This document shows positions 1-12,483 of a stretch of 64,000 nucleotides of DNA, piece after piece (within the stretch, counting starts at the first letter, position 1; every line of letters starts with the position of its first letter). The stretch is from Magnolia sinica. Its lineage: Eukaryota > Streptophyta > Magnoliopsida > Magnoliales > Magnoliaceae. The DNA lies in NCBI RefSeq assembly GCF_029962835.1, contig NC_080588.1, forward strand, positions 60,722,001 through 60,786,000, read 5' to 3'. The notes beneath the pieces are model-generated. The model did not search any database and had not been told where the DNA came from. It saw only the letters and a program-made list of their open reading frames with translations. The translations under genes and the position numbers were made by a program.

Positions 1-592
1 CCTTGTTCGGCGAGCTCGTGAGAGTTGTAATTGTTCCCACCATGCGGAACCCGATTTTAATTTAAACGCTACCAATTTTACCCTTTTATGATCGCACGTC
101 CATGTAATCAAAATATCTCTCTACTTGGGCCGATCGAGAAAATCTTCTATACGTAATAAACCGTTAAAACTAGGAAGTTCGACCTTACCTCGATAGTCTC
201 TTTCGGACGATCTAGATGATCACTTCCATGGATTGGTCGTCGCGCAAAACCCTCATTAAGGTCCTCATCGCTAGAACTTGAATCATCTGGTGTAGCCCTA
301 CGACTTATCACTAGTAGTGCTTTACGAAAATCGGGGTTGCGTCGTACAGCAACCACGGGTGATAGAGCAACCATAGGTGGTGGAGCACCGCCTAGGGCTC
401 CGGGCGGAAGTAGCGCATCCGCAAGACGGTCGAGGGTTACCTGCAGCCCTTGCATGGTCAACTGACTCTCCCGGTGGAAAGCTTACATTCTTTCCGAAAG
501 ATAACGAATCCTAGATCACCGTACACAGGATTTTGATTCATACCTTCATTGCTTGTCATTGGCCCGAGGGGAATCCTCGCTTTGATACCAAT
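1..592 (-). mobile_element. Ty3/gypsy element, PBS and start of gag (runs off the window)
   Basis: On the minus strand a primer-binding site reads TTGGTATCAAAGC (complement at 578-590), close to the usual TGGTATCAGAGC for initiator Met tRNA. It is followed by a gag-like reading frame (461 down to 147) beginning MTMQGLQVTLDRLADALLPPG, which resembles the start of plant gypsy gag proteins. The frame stops after 104 codons, so the copy is probably broken. The rest of the element lies beyond base 1. Confidence 0.6.
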
Positions 593-1290
593 TGACATAG
601 GGATGAACGTGATGGGGATAACTACTCCGAATCCATGGAGCTTCTCTGGACTCCTCACAGATACTTCTCGAATCCACGAGGAAAGAAAGCAGGAAATAGA
701 AATAAATTTGAAATTGATTAATTGATGAATAAAAACGAGTTCACAACCCTTTAAAAAGGGGTATCAAGCAATGAGAAAGAAATCAGAATCAAACTACAAC
801 TCAAACTCTTAGAATCCGCGACTTACTATAAATAGTAAACTTACTATTTATAGACGGTCGTGATGTCTACTAGTGCGCAAGGTTTTCGGCCAAAAATAGT
901 AAGTGTCCTATTTGGCTTCACCAAACCGTTCTCCTAATTATTCTAAGCTCTTTTCACGTTGGGCGCAACTCCTAAAGCCCGACGGATGAAGAGTTACAAT
1001 CAAACTAAAACTTACTATTTATAGTAAAAGCGAAATTAAAACGGGGAAACGACCATCGATCCAGGGGTTTTTCGCAATTCCGGGCTGCGCAACCCGGCGT
1101 AGCGGGGTTGGTTGGCTTCAGTAGCTCGTTCTACCCCAAAATCATATATTTTACGTCAGATAACTCATTCCGGATTGCAAGATACGCCCGATTTAAGGTT
1201 CGATGGTCCGGATCACTTCTGTCGTCGACCGGGCCTTTTCTGATCCATCTTGGCCATGTAACTGTCCGCGACCTGCTCTACATCATATAC
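593..1290 (-). repeat. 5' LTR of the gypsy element at the window start
   Basis: The sequence next to the primer-binding site starts TGACATAGG on the + strand, as an LTR end should. It holds an inverted motif at about 820-856 (acttactataaatagt facing its complement) and another tatttatagtaa copy near 1015. The outer end is not defined; about 1290 is a guess. Confidence 0.45.
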
Positions 1291-1568
1291 ATGCCCTGAA
1301 ATGTGTTGGATGGATTGATGGAAAGCGTGGATGAGACTTTCACACATACATCGTTACATCATGGTAAGGCCACATAGCTTTTTCAGCACCGACTCCTAGT
1401 CAATTATACGGTCCTCAAATGAGTCGGCAAAATGGATGGATGGCATGGATAAAACATACAGCTAACCCACGAAGCATTTTCAGTTACGACAGTACCGACC
1501 TTTAGTGGCGGTGTCACTATCGAAGTCGAGTCTCGGGCGCCACTTGCGTTAGTGTGGGGTCCACCGTT
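1291..1568. other. Repeat-derived intergenic sequence, no gene
   Basis: Contains short MITE-like pieces ('atggatggatggcatggataaaacatac', near 1430) but no complete element and no coding signal. Confidence 0.4.
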
Positions 1569-2020
1569 GGAAACGGATTGGCTACTTCCCCTGCCATCAG
1601 CCATGGTGGTCGGTGCTCTATGGGCCCCACCATGATGTATGTGTTTCATCCATGCTGTCCATCTATTTATCTAAATCATTTTATTGTATGAGACAAAAAA
1701 ATGAGATATATTATCATCTCAAGTGGACCACATTACATGAAACAGTGTTGAATGAAGGTAGACTATTAAAAAAAAGTTTGGGGCCAATAAAAGTTTTGGA
1801 TCAATCTGATCTTTGTTTTTTCCCTTCATCTGGGTCTGTATGACCTAATCAAGAGATTGGATGTCAAATAAACATTACAGTGGGCCTTAGGAGGATTTTA
1901 TCACTATTGTTTTACTGTGGTGTGGTCCACCTGATATATATATCCCTCTCATTTTTGGGATCGAGCCATAAAATGATATGTAAAAATGGATGAACGGCAT
2001 GGATGAAACACATATCCCTC
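1569..2020. mobile_element. Palindromic 'gggcccaccatgatgtatg' MITE, copy 1
   Basis: The left end (GGAAACGGATTGGCTAC, then gggccccaccatgatgtatg) is the same as that of the copy at 26136. The right end is the inverse motif (ggatgaacggcatggatg) but lacks the outer terminal repeat, so this copy is truncated on the right. Inner landmarks of the family are present: aagtggaccacatt, ggatcaatctgat and gtggtgtggtccacctga. Confidence 0.75.
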
Positions 2021-2315
2021 TCAGTTTGTATAAGCAGCCCATCGTTCACAGATCCAAACCATTGAATGAGGAATCCTACCTTGATGAACCATGGACCAAA
2101 AACCCTTACGTGGAAATATTCTAACCGTTGATCAAGTCGTCCTACAAAATAGACGATGGAAAATAAAGAAACTATGCATTTTGCACGGAAAATGCCAAAT
2201 ACCCAACCAGATTTTTTCAGCAAAATTCCAAAACTTTGGTTTCTTCTGTAAACTTATCCTTTTGGCTTTAGTACCTCTTTATTATGTTTTAGATGGACCG
2301 CGGCGTAAAAAGTTA

Positions 2316-2612
2316 AGTCGATCATGTGGGGTCCACATGAGGTGTGTATGACATCTAACCCTTTGAACAGTTGTAGCCTACTGTGATAATCAGATGAATA
2401 TCAAATCAGGTAGATACAATCTTCAGGTGGACCACATGAGTAGAAACAGTGTACACCGTCCAAAAAGCACCAAAATTCATATTTGGCCGATTTGATTATT
2501 GGATCGTCCTGATCGTTTTATTCCCTTAATCATCATGGTGGGTCGCATCTTTTGGAAGGGTCTGGATTTATACACACACCATGTGGGGTCGTGGGCCCAC
2601 AATGCTACAGTC
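2316..2612. mobile_element. MITE-like inverted-repeat element, related family
   Basis: The left end (catgtggggtccacatgagg, then tgtgtatgacatctaaccc) and the right end (gggtctggatttatacacac, then accatgtgggg) are inverted copies of each other. The middle has caggtggaccacatgag. It differs from the main family inside. Confidence 0.5.
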
Positions 2613-2915
2613 CAACTGTCCAATTCCTTTACTAAAAAAAGTAAAAGACTAACTTTCGTTTCAATCCCACGAGAAGCCCGTGTTAGACTTTATTTTTTAA
2701 TCAAGGCATTGTTAAAGTAAAATCAGATTTTTTGAAGATTTTTTTATTAAAAATAAAAAATTTAAAAAAAAAAAGAAAGAAAGAAAGAAAGAAAGAAAGA
2801 GCCCTCTCACGTGGCTAAATATAAACCGTGACTTTTGGTGTATGGCCATCTACGTACAAGGAAGATCTGAGGAAGGTGTGATAATTGACTACCACATCAT
2901 GTGGTGCCGATAAGA
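2613..2915. repeat. AT-rich spacer with GAAA microsatellite
   Basis: A (GAAA)n run of about six units occupies 2775-2800 after a poly(A) tract. Nothing else is recognised. Confidence 0.7.
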
Positions 2916-3528
2916 GCTGTACCCGAGTTGAATCTAGTTGAGCTTGGCATAGCTTGGCTCGGCTGGGTCAGTAGCTAACCTCAGCTTGAACTCGGTTGGG
3001 CTAGGCTTGCTCCTTGAGCCTGATTGGCAGACCCGGCTCAATTTAATCGGCAGCTTGGGCCAATTAGAGCTGAGTTCGAGCCTTTGTGATATTTTATCGA
3101 ACACATAAAGTATATCTTTAATTTGTCACAGAATGTGAAATAATAATAGCATTTTACAGGTATTTCATCAAATACTCAGCGGGCAACATCAAAATCAAGT
3201 TTTCTTTTTGCAGTGAGTTGTTTCGTATCCTTCTTTCCTCGCCACCCATCGATCCCATGAAGAATACATGCACCCAAAACAATACTTCGTTGAGTCGTTT
3301 CATCAAACACTGTTAGCAGCATCAATATCTAAATAACTGAGTCATCGAGCCGATTCAATCCGAGTCTATTTGAGTTGAGGTTTGATCCGAGTTAAGTCAA
3401 GCTTGGGTGAGCTCCAAAAATCAGCTCGCCTCGATCTGAATCCAATTTCGAGCCGAGGTGAGTTGAGCTTTTCCGAGTCGAGTCAAGTGAGCTGACCAAG
3501 CTAACTCGACTCGTGTATAGCTCTAGGT
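2916..3528. mobile_element. 'ctcgactcg' terminal-inverted repeat element, copy 1
   Basis: Begins gctgtacccgagttgaat and ends ctcgactcgtgtatagctc, so the ends are inverted. Both flanks are thick with agctcg/ctcgg words. The middle shares 'acaggtatttcatcaaatac' and 'gagtcgtttcatcaaacact' with the copies at 12484 and 28282. Confidence 0.65.
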
Positions 3529-4039
3529 ACAATGGTTTTTTGGACTCCACGACTCATCTTGACTCATTAGTGTTTGAGCTGAGGCTCTACACCCCTGAGT
3601 CAAGTAAAATCGACCGGCTCACCTGAGTCAAGTTGAATCAAGGGGTGTTAACTCATGGTAACAATACACATGTTGGCTAAGTTGGTAATCCACGTGCCGC
3701 AGCGTACCATCTTTCTTACCACATGCCATGTGTAGACACTAGTACCATGAAAATCTAGGCCTAGTTTAAAAGATCACCTAACACAAAAAATTAGACTAAC
3801 CTGTTCATTTGGTGGGACACACTGTTGGAGTCAATGGATAACCAATAGTCTAGCTCAATGAACATGTGTCCCCCATCTATTTGCGCAGTTCACTTAAACA
3901 CAAGGCTACATGTGTTAATTAGGGCTTGTATTCGATTTACATGTGAGATTAGGAGTACGAGCGTGCCAAGGTCATATTGGACTCAATGCTTGATTGCATG
4001 TTGGTGACCCTACACTGAGATGGACCGATTAAGACCAAG
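3529..4039. other. Intergenic, no gene seen
   Basis: The first 150 bases keep tgactca/gagtca words like the repeat before it. The segment at about 3900-4035 resembles 11215-11330, so it probably belongs to the LTR-like repeat that follows. Confidence 0.4.
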
Positions 4040-5120
4040 TTTTAGGTCTCAGCCACCAGTTGTAATAACGATTAGACGATTTGCGAATAGATAGGGGTTA
4101 GTCCTTTCTTATGTATTCTTCTTACCTTATGTCTTAAAGACTTATTTTTTAACTAGTAATCGTGGCTAATATATTTTTCAAATGAATAAAAATGGATAAA
4201 CCAAAATATAAAAAAGCTAAAACAATGTTGATTTTTTTAATTAATTTATATATGATGTTCATTACAACCGATAGAGTAATAAATAACTCGAGAAAAAAAA
4301 TAATAAAAAGAGATAAATACTTGAATCGCACGTATGAACAAATGATCTAGGAGATTGGTCAACAAGATGTGAGTAAAATGTTTAATCTTCCAAAGACTCG
4401 GTTGATCGGGATCTAACAATGAAAGGCTGCAGATATTTATTATATTTCTAAGGTATTGTAGCAATAATGTTAGACAATACTGATCTAATCTAAGACTAGG
4501 CTAGGCTATACTAAAATGGAAGATAAAGGTAAAGGTAAAGACTATGAAGATATATAAATTGTGTTTGGTGTGAGCATAGAGCTCTTAATTGCGTTCTTTT
4601 TTTATATCTTCTAGAGGTAGTAAAACCATCGCTATGTTTCCTTGTTAGTTTAGGATTCTTTGCAACCATGATTTTTTATATGCTCTACCTACAAGAGATT
4701 TTCGTAAATATAAATTCGTTTTCAAATCTCTTGCCAACATGGTTACGATAATTTTCACACGTCGAAAATCATTTTTAGGGCTTTATCTCATCTATCTGGT
4801 TGATCGCTAACTATTTTTAGAGATATCCTATTATGAACATGAATATTTGTGGAACTGGTGGAACCGGTCGAACTGGTATCGGCCACCCTTGTTAGCCACC
4901 GGTTGTAACAACGATTAGATGATTTGCGAATGGATAGGGGTTAGTCCTTATGTATTCTTTTTGTCTTATGTCTTAAAGACTTATTTTTTGACTAGTAATT
5001 GTAGTCAATATAATTGTACTCAAGTTCGATATTCGAAGCTTCGTAATCATCGCGAAAACTCCGAACATTTGTAGGAAAATCTCCCATTCTGGAAGGATTG
5101 TGAGAGATGACATTTTTTAA
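4040..5120 (-). repeat. LTR-like remnant A (Tat-type family)
   Basis: Collinear by eye with 11330-12470 and, more weakly, with 53610-54480 next to the Tat gypsy element. Shared blocks include gatgttcattacaaccgatagag, the tatatcttctagaggtagtaaaacc region and a closing 'attctggaaggattgtgagagatgaca'. An inner block of about 110 bp (4063-4165) occurs again at 4902-5013. No coding sequence. Confidence 0.5.
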
Positions 5121-5569
5121 CATATTCAGATTTGTGAAAAGGGATCATTGCATCGGTGGGTCTTTTATATACATGTTAGATACGCTTACTTGGTCACATG
5201 CCACACAAATATACTACGTGTCGTCTGTCACTTTGTTTCCTCTAAAGGTATGCGTATAGTTCTATGTCACTGCATTTATGAAAGAAAAACGTGTTGCCAA
5301 ATGTGAAACATAAAAGATATCCTCAAGCACAAGTAGGATTATGTCATTATTAAGCATGTAGTGCCAACACGCGGCAGCATTTTATTAATGCATAAGGGTA
5401 TGTAAAAAATGGGTATAAACACCTCCTCATCTTAGAGAAGGGTGATCTTCATTGCAGGACTATAAGGTGTGATACCAATTTCCTAAAGTAGTGGCTTGTT
5501 GACAGGAAAGATGGCTAGCATGTGGTTTGGCTAGTGACCCCAACACCAGCCAGCTAGTTAGTGTCAAAG
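5121..5569. other. Intergenic, nothing recognised
   Basis: AT-rich sequence without a repeat end, coding frame or RNA gene that I can support. Confidence 0.4.
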
Positions 5570-5965
5570 CTTTATGGGTCCACCATGATGCATGTGTCCT
5601 AGCCACTTTGTCCAGCCATTTTGCTCCCTATTTTATGGCATGAACCTAAAAATGAGGTAGATCCAAATCTAAGGTAGACCATACCATAAGAGAGCAGATC
5701 GAACGTTTATCATTAAAAACTTCCTAAGGCCCACATGTGGACGTGGATGAAGGGAAAGCACGAATATTAGTTTGATCCAAAACTTTTGTGGTCCTCTAAA
5801 AGTTTTCAATGGTAAGCCCCCAATCCCCATTGTTTCCTGTGGTGTGGTCCACTTGAGATTTGGATCTAATTTATTTTTGAGCCCGGCCATGCCCTAAAAT
5901 GAAGTCAAAAAATGGACAAATGGCATGGATAAAATACATACATCTTGGTGGGGCCATAGAACTTT
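5570..5965. mobile_element. Palindromic MITE, copy 2
   Basis: Starts gggtccaccatgatgcatgtg and ends ggacaaatggcatggataaaatacatacatcttggtggggcc, the inverse arrangement. The centre has gtggtgtggtccacttgagatttgg. Confidence 0.75.
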
Positions 5966-7195
5966 GACACCAGTTAGTCAGCTAGTGTTGGGGTCACAAG
6001 CCAAACCGCATCCAATGGCACAAGGCCATAAGTTGTGGCAATATTGCATATAGACCATTGGATCTCATTTCTGCCTGGCATCATATTTTTGTGGGGACCA
6101 ATTGTAATTCGTGAGATAAAAGAAGTGACTTGTAGAACCATGTTAATGTGCACATTTATGAGATCCAAATCATCCATCAAGTGGCCCATTTGTGAACATG
6201 TCTTGTAAAAAGATACACAATGATCTACTCATTAGGTGGGCCATGCTTATAAAACAAACATGGAGGCCTTTGCTAAAAGTATAGATTTTGAATTGTCCAT
6301 GGAGTCGCCTATTATTAATTGGACAAATCTTAAGGCCTTGTATAATAACAATGAAAGTTGTGTTCTTGATATAATATTTTGGTTGTACTATTTTATTTAA
6401 GCTATCTGGGTCATATTATATTGGACTTTTTTAAAAAAAAAAAAAATTTCATTTTGTCATAAACTCAACTACATATAGTAAAAATAGATAGCAACACACA
6501 TGGCACATGTGGGAGCTTAAAATGTATGGTGGCTCATGTCCACATTAACACATGTGGCACACATAGGGATTTAAACATGGACAGTGGCATATGCAATATT
6601 TATGGCACATGCATAGTACAACATATATGACGCATGTGTACATTGATACATATGGTGCATGCAGGACACTTAAAGATTGATGGTAACACATTTCGTAAAT
6701 GTCTTCTCTCTTCTCATCCATCCATAATAGATCCTAGCTACCATATCAAAGGCCTTGATCATTAAAAGTGCATGATTCCCACTCCAAAATATATGCATTA
6801 CTAAACCACCCATGCTCGGACGCATCATATCTTATCTTCCAAAAGAAAATCTTCTAACACTTTGATGGATTTTCATGGAATAAATAATTATACTCATAGC
6901 ACATGTATGAATTAATTGGACGGTCCCAATTGTGAACCTACTTTAAATAAATAAAAACTCAAAATCAGTACTAGGAGGATATCCAAGATAGTTGGTTAGT
7001 GGATAGCCAATGGACATTTAAATGAAGAAACGTCTTGATTCATGTGAAAAACAGACATTTCTATAATTATTAAATTACTTGTCCGCTTAAATTACCAAAA
7101 AAATCATGAATCCCATAAAGTAATCATCAACTTTATTCATATTTATAATTTTTGCTGAAGAGAAGTAACAAATGGAGCGAATTGCCAATGACCCT
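5966..7195. other. Intergenic, no gene; irregular 'cacatgtggcac' words
   Basis: AT-rich. Between about 6490 and 6690 variants of 'acacatgtggcaca' and 'gcacatgc' recur irregularly. A poly(A) tract lies at about 6430. No coding signal. Confidence 0.4.
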
Positions 7196-7632
7196 CGGCG
7201 CAAGGACTGTGTGGGGCCCACATAGATGTGGGTGGCAAATCCATTCAGTTCATAAGTTTCGCAGGACCACAAAAGGACATATTCTAAAAATCACGCAGAT
7301 CCAAAACTTATGTGGACCATCCCACATCAAATGGGGGGATTGAATGCATGCTTGGGGTTGACAGAAGTTTTGTATAAGATGATATTTGGGCCTATAGTTT
7401 ATCCGATTGGTAGTAACCCTATGAACGGTTTAGATGGCATATAATCATCATGGTCTGCTCTAGGAAGGTTTCAATAGTGGACATTTCTATTCCCACTGTT
7501 TCGTTTGGTGTAGCCCAGTTGAGTTTTGGATCTGCCTTATTTTTATATTCCTATCTTCTCATGGTATTTCAAAACAGATGGACGGAGTAGATTTATAACG
7601 GACAACTCTGTGGGCCCCACAAAGCCCTGGGC
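7196..7632. mobile_element. Palindromic MITE, copy 3
   Basis: Left end gtgtggggcccacatagatg; right end gatggacggagtagatttat, then caactctgtgggccccac. The interior carries diverged family blocks (ttcgtttggtgtagcccagttgag). Confidence 0.65.
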
Positions 7633-8097
7633 ACGGGTATATCCTTGCACGTGGGGTCATAAGCAATCCGCCTCCGTACAAGAATAAGAATTATGTGTCA
7701 TTTATTAAACTGAAAATAAGCTCTAAAAATTAATTCAAGTATTGTTAAATTTTAGTACTTATAAACACTTAAAAATCCATTTGATAAGGTTTTTGGGGAA
7801 AAAAAAAATCTAATATCTAAAAATAAGTAGTTTTTTCACTTAAACTCGTTTGGTAAACATAAGCTATAAATGTTATAAATTTGACAATTTATCATATTTA
7901 TTTTTATTATTTTAGTTTCTTTCTTTTATAAGGTATGAAATTAAGCCTATTACTACCATGGCATCAAATTTAGTGTATCAATGCTGAATTTTAATATAAC
8001 TCTCAAACATGACATTTTGATTGATTGGTCAAGTACTATATTATTTTTAATAGAATAATTATAATGATTTCATTGGTGTCTTTGAACTAGATAACCG
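7633..8097. other. AT-rich intergenic sequence
   Basis: Very AT-rich with short A and T runs. No feature recognised. Confidence 0.4.
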
Positions 8098-8765
8098 TTG
8101 ATGTAGAAATCTAGTTAGCCTTCCTTAGACCAACGAACCCGCATAAAGGACAGACAAAAAAGACCCAGGCTCAGGCAAGGACCCTCCGATGCCTAAGTTA
8201 GGAAAGGAATTTGGATCTAGTTAAATATTTGGGATTTAGGGCTAGAGATTGTACGTACCTTTCACCATTAAAGGTATGGTTTTTATAAGTGCATAGAGGC
8301 GGTTGTGTAGAGGCCCGTTCCTGCTTTGGCAAGGACGAGTTATGGTAGGAGTCTGATTCCTCGTTAAGCGGAACGATCTCTATGAATCTTTGCCTAGAAT
8401 CCCAGATGGGTTCGAATTGGGATTAGCCTCCTGGATCCTCGACTGGGATCACCGAGTAACACGGCCGAAGTCAGGTCGGATCCAGTGGAGGGTGAGTTTC
8501 CTCGACTCGGGGTCGCGCCGACCTGGGGTGATCCGAACTAACTTGCAGGGTCGAGGTCAAGTCAAACTTAGCGGGGTACAAGTCTTGTTGCCTTGTATCA
8601 TGCCGACCTGAGGTGCCCAGTTGTTCCCTGTGAAGGGTGATAAATTGATGGTCGTTGCTATCTCGTGTTGGGGAATTGGGCTCGACCTCTCTAACCTTGG
8701 TCAGGGGATGAAGGTCGGGTTGCGGGTTCCGCTATCTGAAGGGCTAGCCTGGCATGTATAAGTTA
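8098..8765. repeat. Probable solo LTR
   Basis: A block with sharply higher GC than both flanks. It opens tgatgtagaaatctag, has 'cctttcaccattaaaggtatggtttttata' (an LTR-promoter-like context) and continues with a 'gaccttggtcaggg/aggtcgggttgcggg' C-terminal-like GC-rich section, as gypsy LTRs often do. No target duplication or second copy was identified, so the call is tentative. Confidence 0.4.
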
Positions 8766-9283
8766 GTCGGTATATTTTTCCCATAACAATAACTAATAAG
8801 AGAAATGCAATAACATCTCATATTGAACTAAGAAAGTTAATTGGAGGGTTAGGATTATCTTCTTCTTTTTTTGGATGGTGAATCTACCACGGACCTCATA
8901 TTGACAATATCATTGATCATGGAACCAATGAACTCACCTGCACTATAACTTAGAACCTTAGAGTGGTTCTTTATAATGTAATAAAGAGAAGGATGAACTC
9001 GAGCTGCAATATTTCAAGTGGGGCCATGGTAGCATTGATCCTGGTCATTGGTATGATGTGAACCTACATGGATTTCTGATGTGTAATAACGAGACCATGA
9101 ATCCATGAATCTTCTTTTTCATATGAGTAATAGCCAGACCATGAATGGGGTGAAAGAAAGCTGGCGTAATCGGTAGGAGTGGGATGAGTTGAGATTAGAT
9201 TTGCAGATTTAATTATAATATCCACATTCAACTGGAAGTAAAATACAACAACAGTCCACATTCAGCTGAAAAAGTACTAAGGT
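8766..9283. other. Intergenic, nothing recognised
   Basis: No repeat end or coding signal. A short direct duplication of 'ccacattcaactggaagtaaa'-like sequence occurs near 9220-9270. Confidence 0.35.
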
Positions 9284-9862
9284 TGGTGGCTCATATCTTA
9301 AAATAATAGGAATGAATGTCATGGATGAAACACATACATCATATACATTAAGGTGAGCCTCACATACTACCATCATATATATGCCATATACTGTAACACC
9401 ATGTTTGTATGCAATCTGCATAGGGATGCCATCATTACATGGGCATCCTCGGCCATGTAGAGAAAATGAGGTGGCTCACTTTCATGTTCATGTGAAATCC
9501 ATGCCGTCCCACCATTTTGACAACTTATTTTAACGTATGAGCTTAAGGCAGATCCTAACCTCAGTGGACAACACAATTCAAAACCGTGGTAATCAAATCT
9601 CCGCCATTAAAAATTTCCTGGGCCTTAAAATTTTTGGATGAAGTTGATATTTGTGTTTTCCCTACATTGAAGTATTTGTGACCTAATTAACAGGTTGAAC
9701 AGCAAATAAAGATTACAGTAAGCCCTAGGAAGTTTTTAATGGTAGGCGTACATTTAATTACTATTGTCTTCTTGTGGTGTGGTCCACCTGAGATTTGGAT
9801 CTGTTTTGTTTTTGGGACCATGCCCTGCTTGGATATACAACACATGCAACAAGGTGGGCCCG
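9284..9862. mobile_element. Palindromic MITE, copy 4 (rearranged)
   Basis: Contains ggatgaaacacatacatcat at about 9325 (a right-end motif), then at about 9475-9850 a left-like end (gaaatccatgccgtcccacc) and the central block gtggtgtggtccacctgag followed by gatttggatctg. The outer ends do not match, so this may be two broken copies. Confidence 0.55.
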
Positions 9863-9949
9863 ACAGTCAGGTCAATACCCAATGGAGTGTTACCCAATGA
9901 CACGTAATCGGCTCCCTCGCTTGTTATTAACGTGACACTTCTGATGCGG

Positions 9950-10375
9950 GAAAGTTGTGTGGGCCCCATCATGATGTATGGACTATATCTACACAGTCCA
10001 TCTATTTTTTCAGATCAGATTAGGATACGAGCTCAAAATGAGGTAGATCCAAAGCTCGAATGGACCACACCATAGAAAACAGTGGGAATCATATGCCTAC
10101 CATTAAAAACTCTTGGGGGCACAAAAGTTGTGGATCAAAGCAGATGTTTGTGTTCTCCCTTCATCAAGGTCGTTGTGACCTCATGAAGAGGTTTGATTGC
10201 CCTATGAAGATTTCAACGGTAGACATCATTGTTCTCATTGATTTCGTGTGGTCCACTTGAGATGTGGATCTACCTCAATTTTTTAGTTCTCACTTTAAAA
10301 TGATCCGGAGAAATGGATGGACAGTGTGGATATAACACATTCATCATAGTGAGGCCCATAAAACCTTTTCACGTC
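9950..10375. mobile_element. Palindromic MITE, copy 5
   Basis: Left end tgtgtgggccccatcatgatg; right end gatggacagtgtggatataac, then cattcatcatagtgaggccc. Interior blocks of the family are in the usual order. Confidence 0.75.
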
Positions 10376-11329
10376 ACCACCTAGTATATTTTTAAAACTT
10401 CAAAGGATAACAGTATCATTTTAAAATGTTGGTAAGGATACTTTCATCAGCCGCCTTCTGCTTTAAAAAATAAATAAATAAATAAATCACCAATTTTAAG
10501 CCATTTTTAACGTTAATTATTATTATTATTTTTTGTCTTTACCAAACAGTCTAAAAGTTGGAAATCATGGGAAAATGTCATTTTCACTTATAAATTCAAA
10601 ATTTAAGTTTTACTAAACAGGCCTTAGTATATAGGTTGATAGTGTGTGGTTCATACACATGCAGTCAGATTGTCCACATTTCACACATGTAACTCAAGTT
10701 CAACTTTTCAAATGGTTAGGATCATGGTGAGTAGGCCATGACACCTAAAAATCATATAGTTTGGACAACACTAGGAACTAATCAATGGATATTACCTTAA
10801 TGTATTAAGGCCTTTGAAAAATTTCATCTTAACCATTCATTTGATGTCCACCGACCAGAAATTGTGGATGCTATTCCAGCATAATTTTAGTGTATAGTCC
10901 AAATAGACACATATTTAGACGGTTTTATTTAAATTACCAATTAACTACTTGTAAAATTTCCCAATGCATGTGTATAAATCTTCATACCCTTCCATGTACA
11001 AAAGTTTTTATCCACACCCCAAGATACGGAAGATTACAAGAGGATATTTATCCGTCGAGCTGGTCAACAAGAGACACCTCCCCCACCGGCAATTAGAAGA
11101 TCCGGATCCCCATATGTCCATTTAGTTGGTCTTGTCTTCATATTGCCTGACATTGGGAATAAGATTGTTATTTTATATACTGCCATCTATATATGTACAC
11201 ATCTAAATGAGGACTTGTATTGGGTTGGCGTGTGTGAATGGAAAGTGTGGGTATGATTGGTTATGCTTAACTCAATGTTTGATTGAAGACTGGTGTCTCT
11301 GTGCTTAGATGACTTGACTTAGATTACAT
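10376..11329. other. Intergenic, no gene seen
   Basis: AT-rich with an (ATT)n-like patch near 10510. The open stretch at about 10890-11096 has no recognisable similarity. The last 100 bases begin to match the LTR-like repeat. Confidence 0.4.
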
Positions 11330-12470
11330 TATACAATTCAGCTGCCCTCTCAACCATCAGTTATAATAATGATCATGCAATTTGCCAAGGGATAGGGTTA
11401 GTAATTCATAATTTATTTATTTTTTTACCTTAAGTAGAAAAAATATATTTTAATTTTTCACTAATAATTATAGTCAAAATGCTTTCCAAAGGAATAAAAA
11501 TAGACATATAAAATAAATAGAAGATTATAACAATGACGATTTTATTGATTTATGAATGATGCTCATTACAATTGATAGAGTGCCAAATAAAATAGAGAAT
11601 AAAATAAAACAAAAGGAAAATAGTTGTTCCACTAGTAAGAACATATGATTTAGGCAAATGATTAACAAGATATGATAAGATTGTTTGATCTTTTAAGTAA
11701 GAACTCAGTTGATTAGATTGCAACAATGGAAGATTGCGGATATTTAATATACTCGAGCATTATTATAGCGATGACGTTATATAATAGTGATCTAAGCTAG
11801 AAGTAGGCTAAGTTATGTTGATCCTTACTCTTGCTCCAGTGGTAGATTCTCAGGAGTTTTAACATCGGATTAAGGGTTCGAGTATCCATAGGTGGTGAAA
11901 CTCCACTATGGCGTGTGTGTGTGTGTTTTTTTTTTTAAAAAAAAAAAAATTATATAAAAAGGCTATGTTATGTTAAAAAGGTAAAGATAAAAACTATGTA
12001 GATAAATTTTAGTTGTCGTGTACCTCGAGCTCTTCTTTGTGTTTTACTTTTATAACTTTTAGAGTCGGTGAAACCCTTGTTGGGTTTCCTCGTTCATTCA
12101 AGATTCTTTGTAGCTACAACTTTTACGTAGTTTTCTCATAAGAGATCTCCATAAATCTATAAGTGTTTCCAGATCTCTACTTTTATGTGGTTATGACGCT
12201 TTTTTATATTCGAAAATCATTTTCAAGACACCGTGGTAGCTAAATTTGGCTAGATCAAAGTCATCTTCAGATTCCACGACCTTGAATGTTCGCAGAACTA
12301 GTGGAACTGGTCCCACTAGATCTTGATTGAGCCTCGATCCATTAATGACTATCTATTCAGATGTTGGTCCGATCAACGAATGTTTAAAATCTTTATAATC
12401 ACCCAAAGAACTTAGAACGTTTTCAGAAATATTTTCCATTTTAGAAATATTATGAGAGACAATTTTACCA
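11330..12470 (-). repeat. LTR-like remnant B (Tat-type family)
   Basis: Second copy of the 4040-5120 repeat. Matching blocks are 'gatgctcattacaattgatagag', 'cgagctcttctttgtgttttac' with 'gtgaaaccc', and 'attttagaaatattatgagagacaatttta'. A SINE lies inside at about 11815-11950. No coding sequence. Confidence 0.5.
11815..11950 (+). mobile_element. tRNA-derived SINE
   Basis: An A-box-like 'gctccagtggtagattc' is followed about 40 bases later by a B-box 'gggttcgagtat', then a (GT)n/poly(T) tail (11910-11950). This is the layout of plant SINEs transcribed by RNA polymerase III. Confidence 0.65.
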
Positions 12471-12483
12471 AGCATCATTAGAG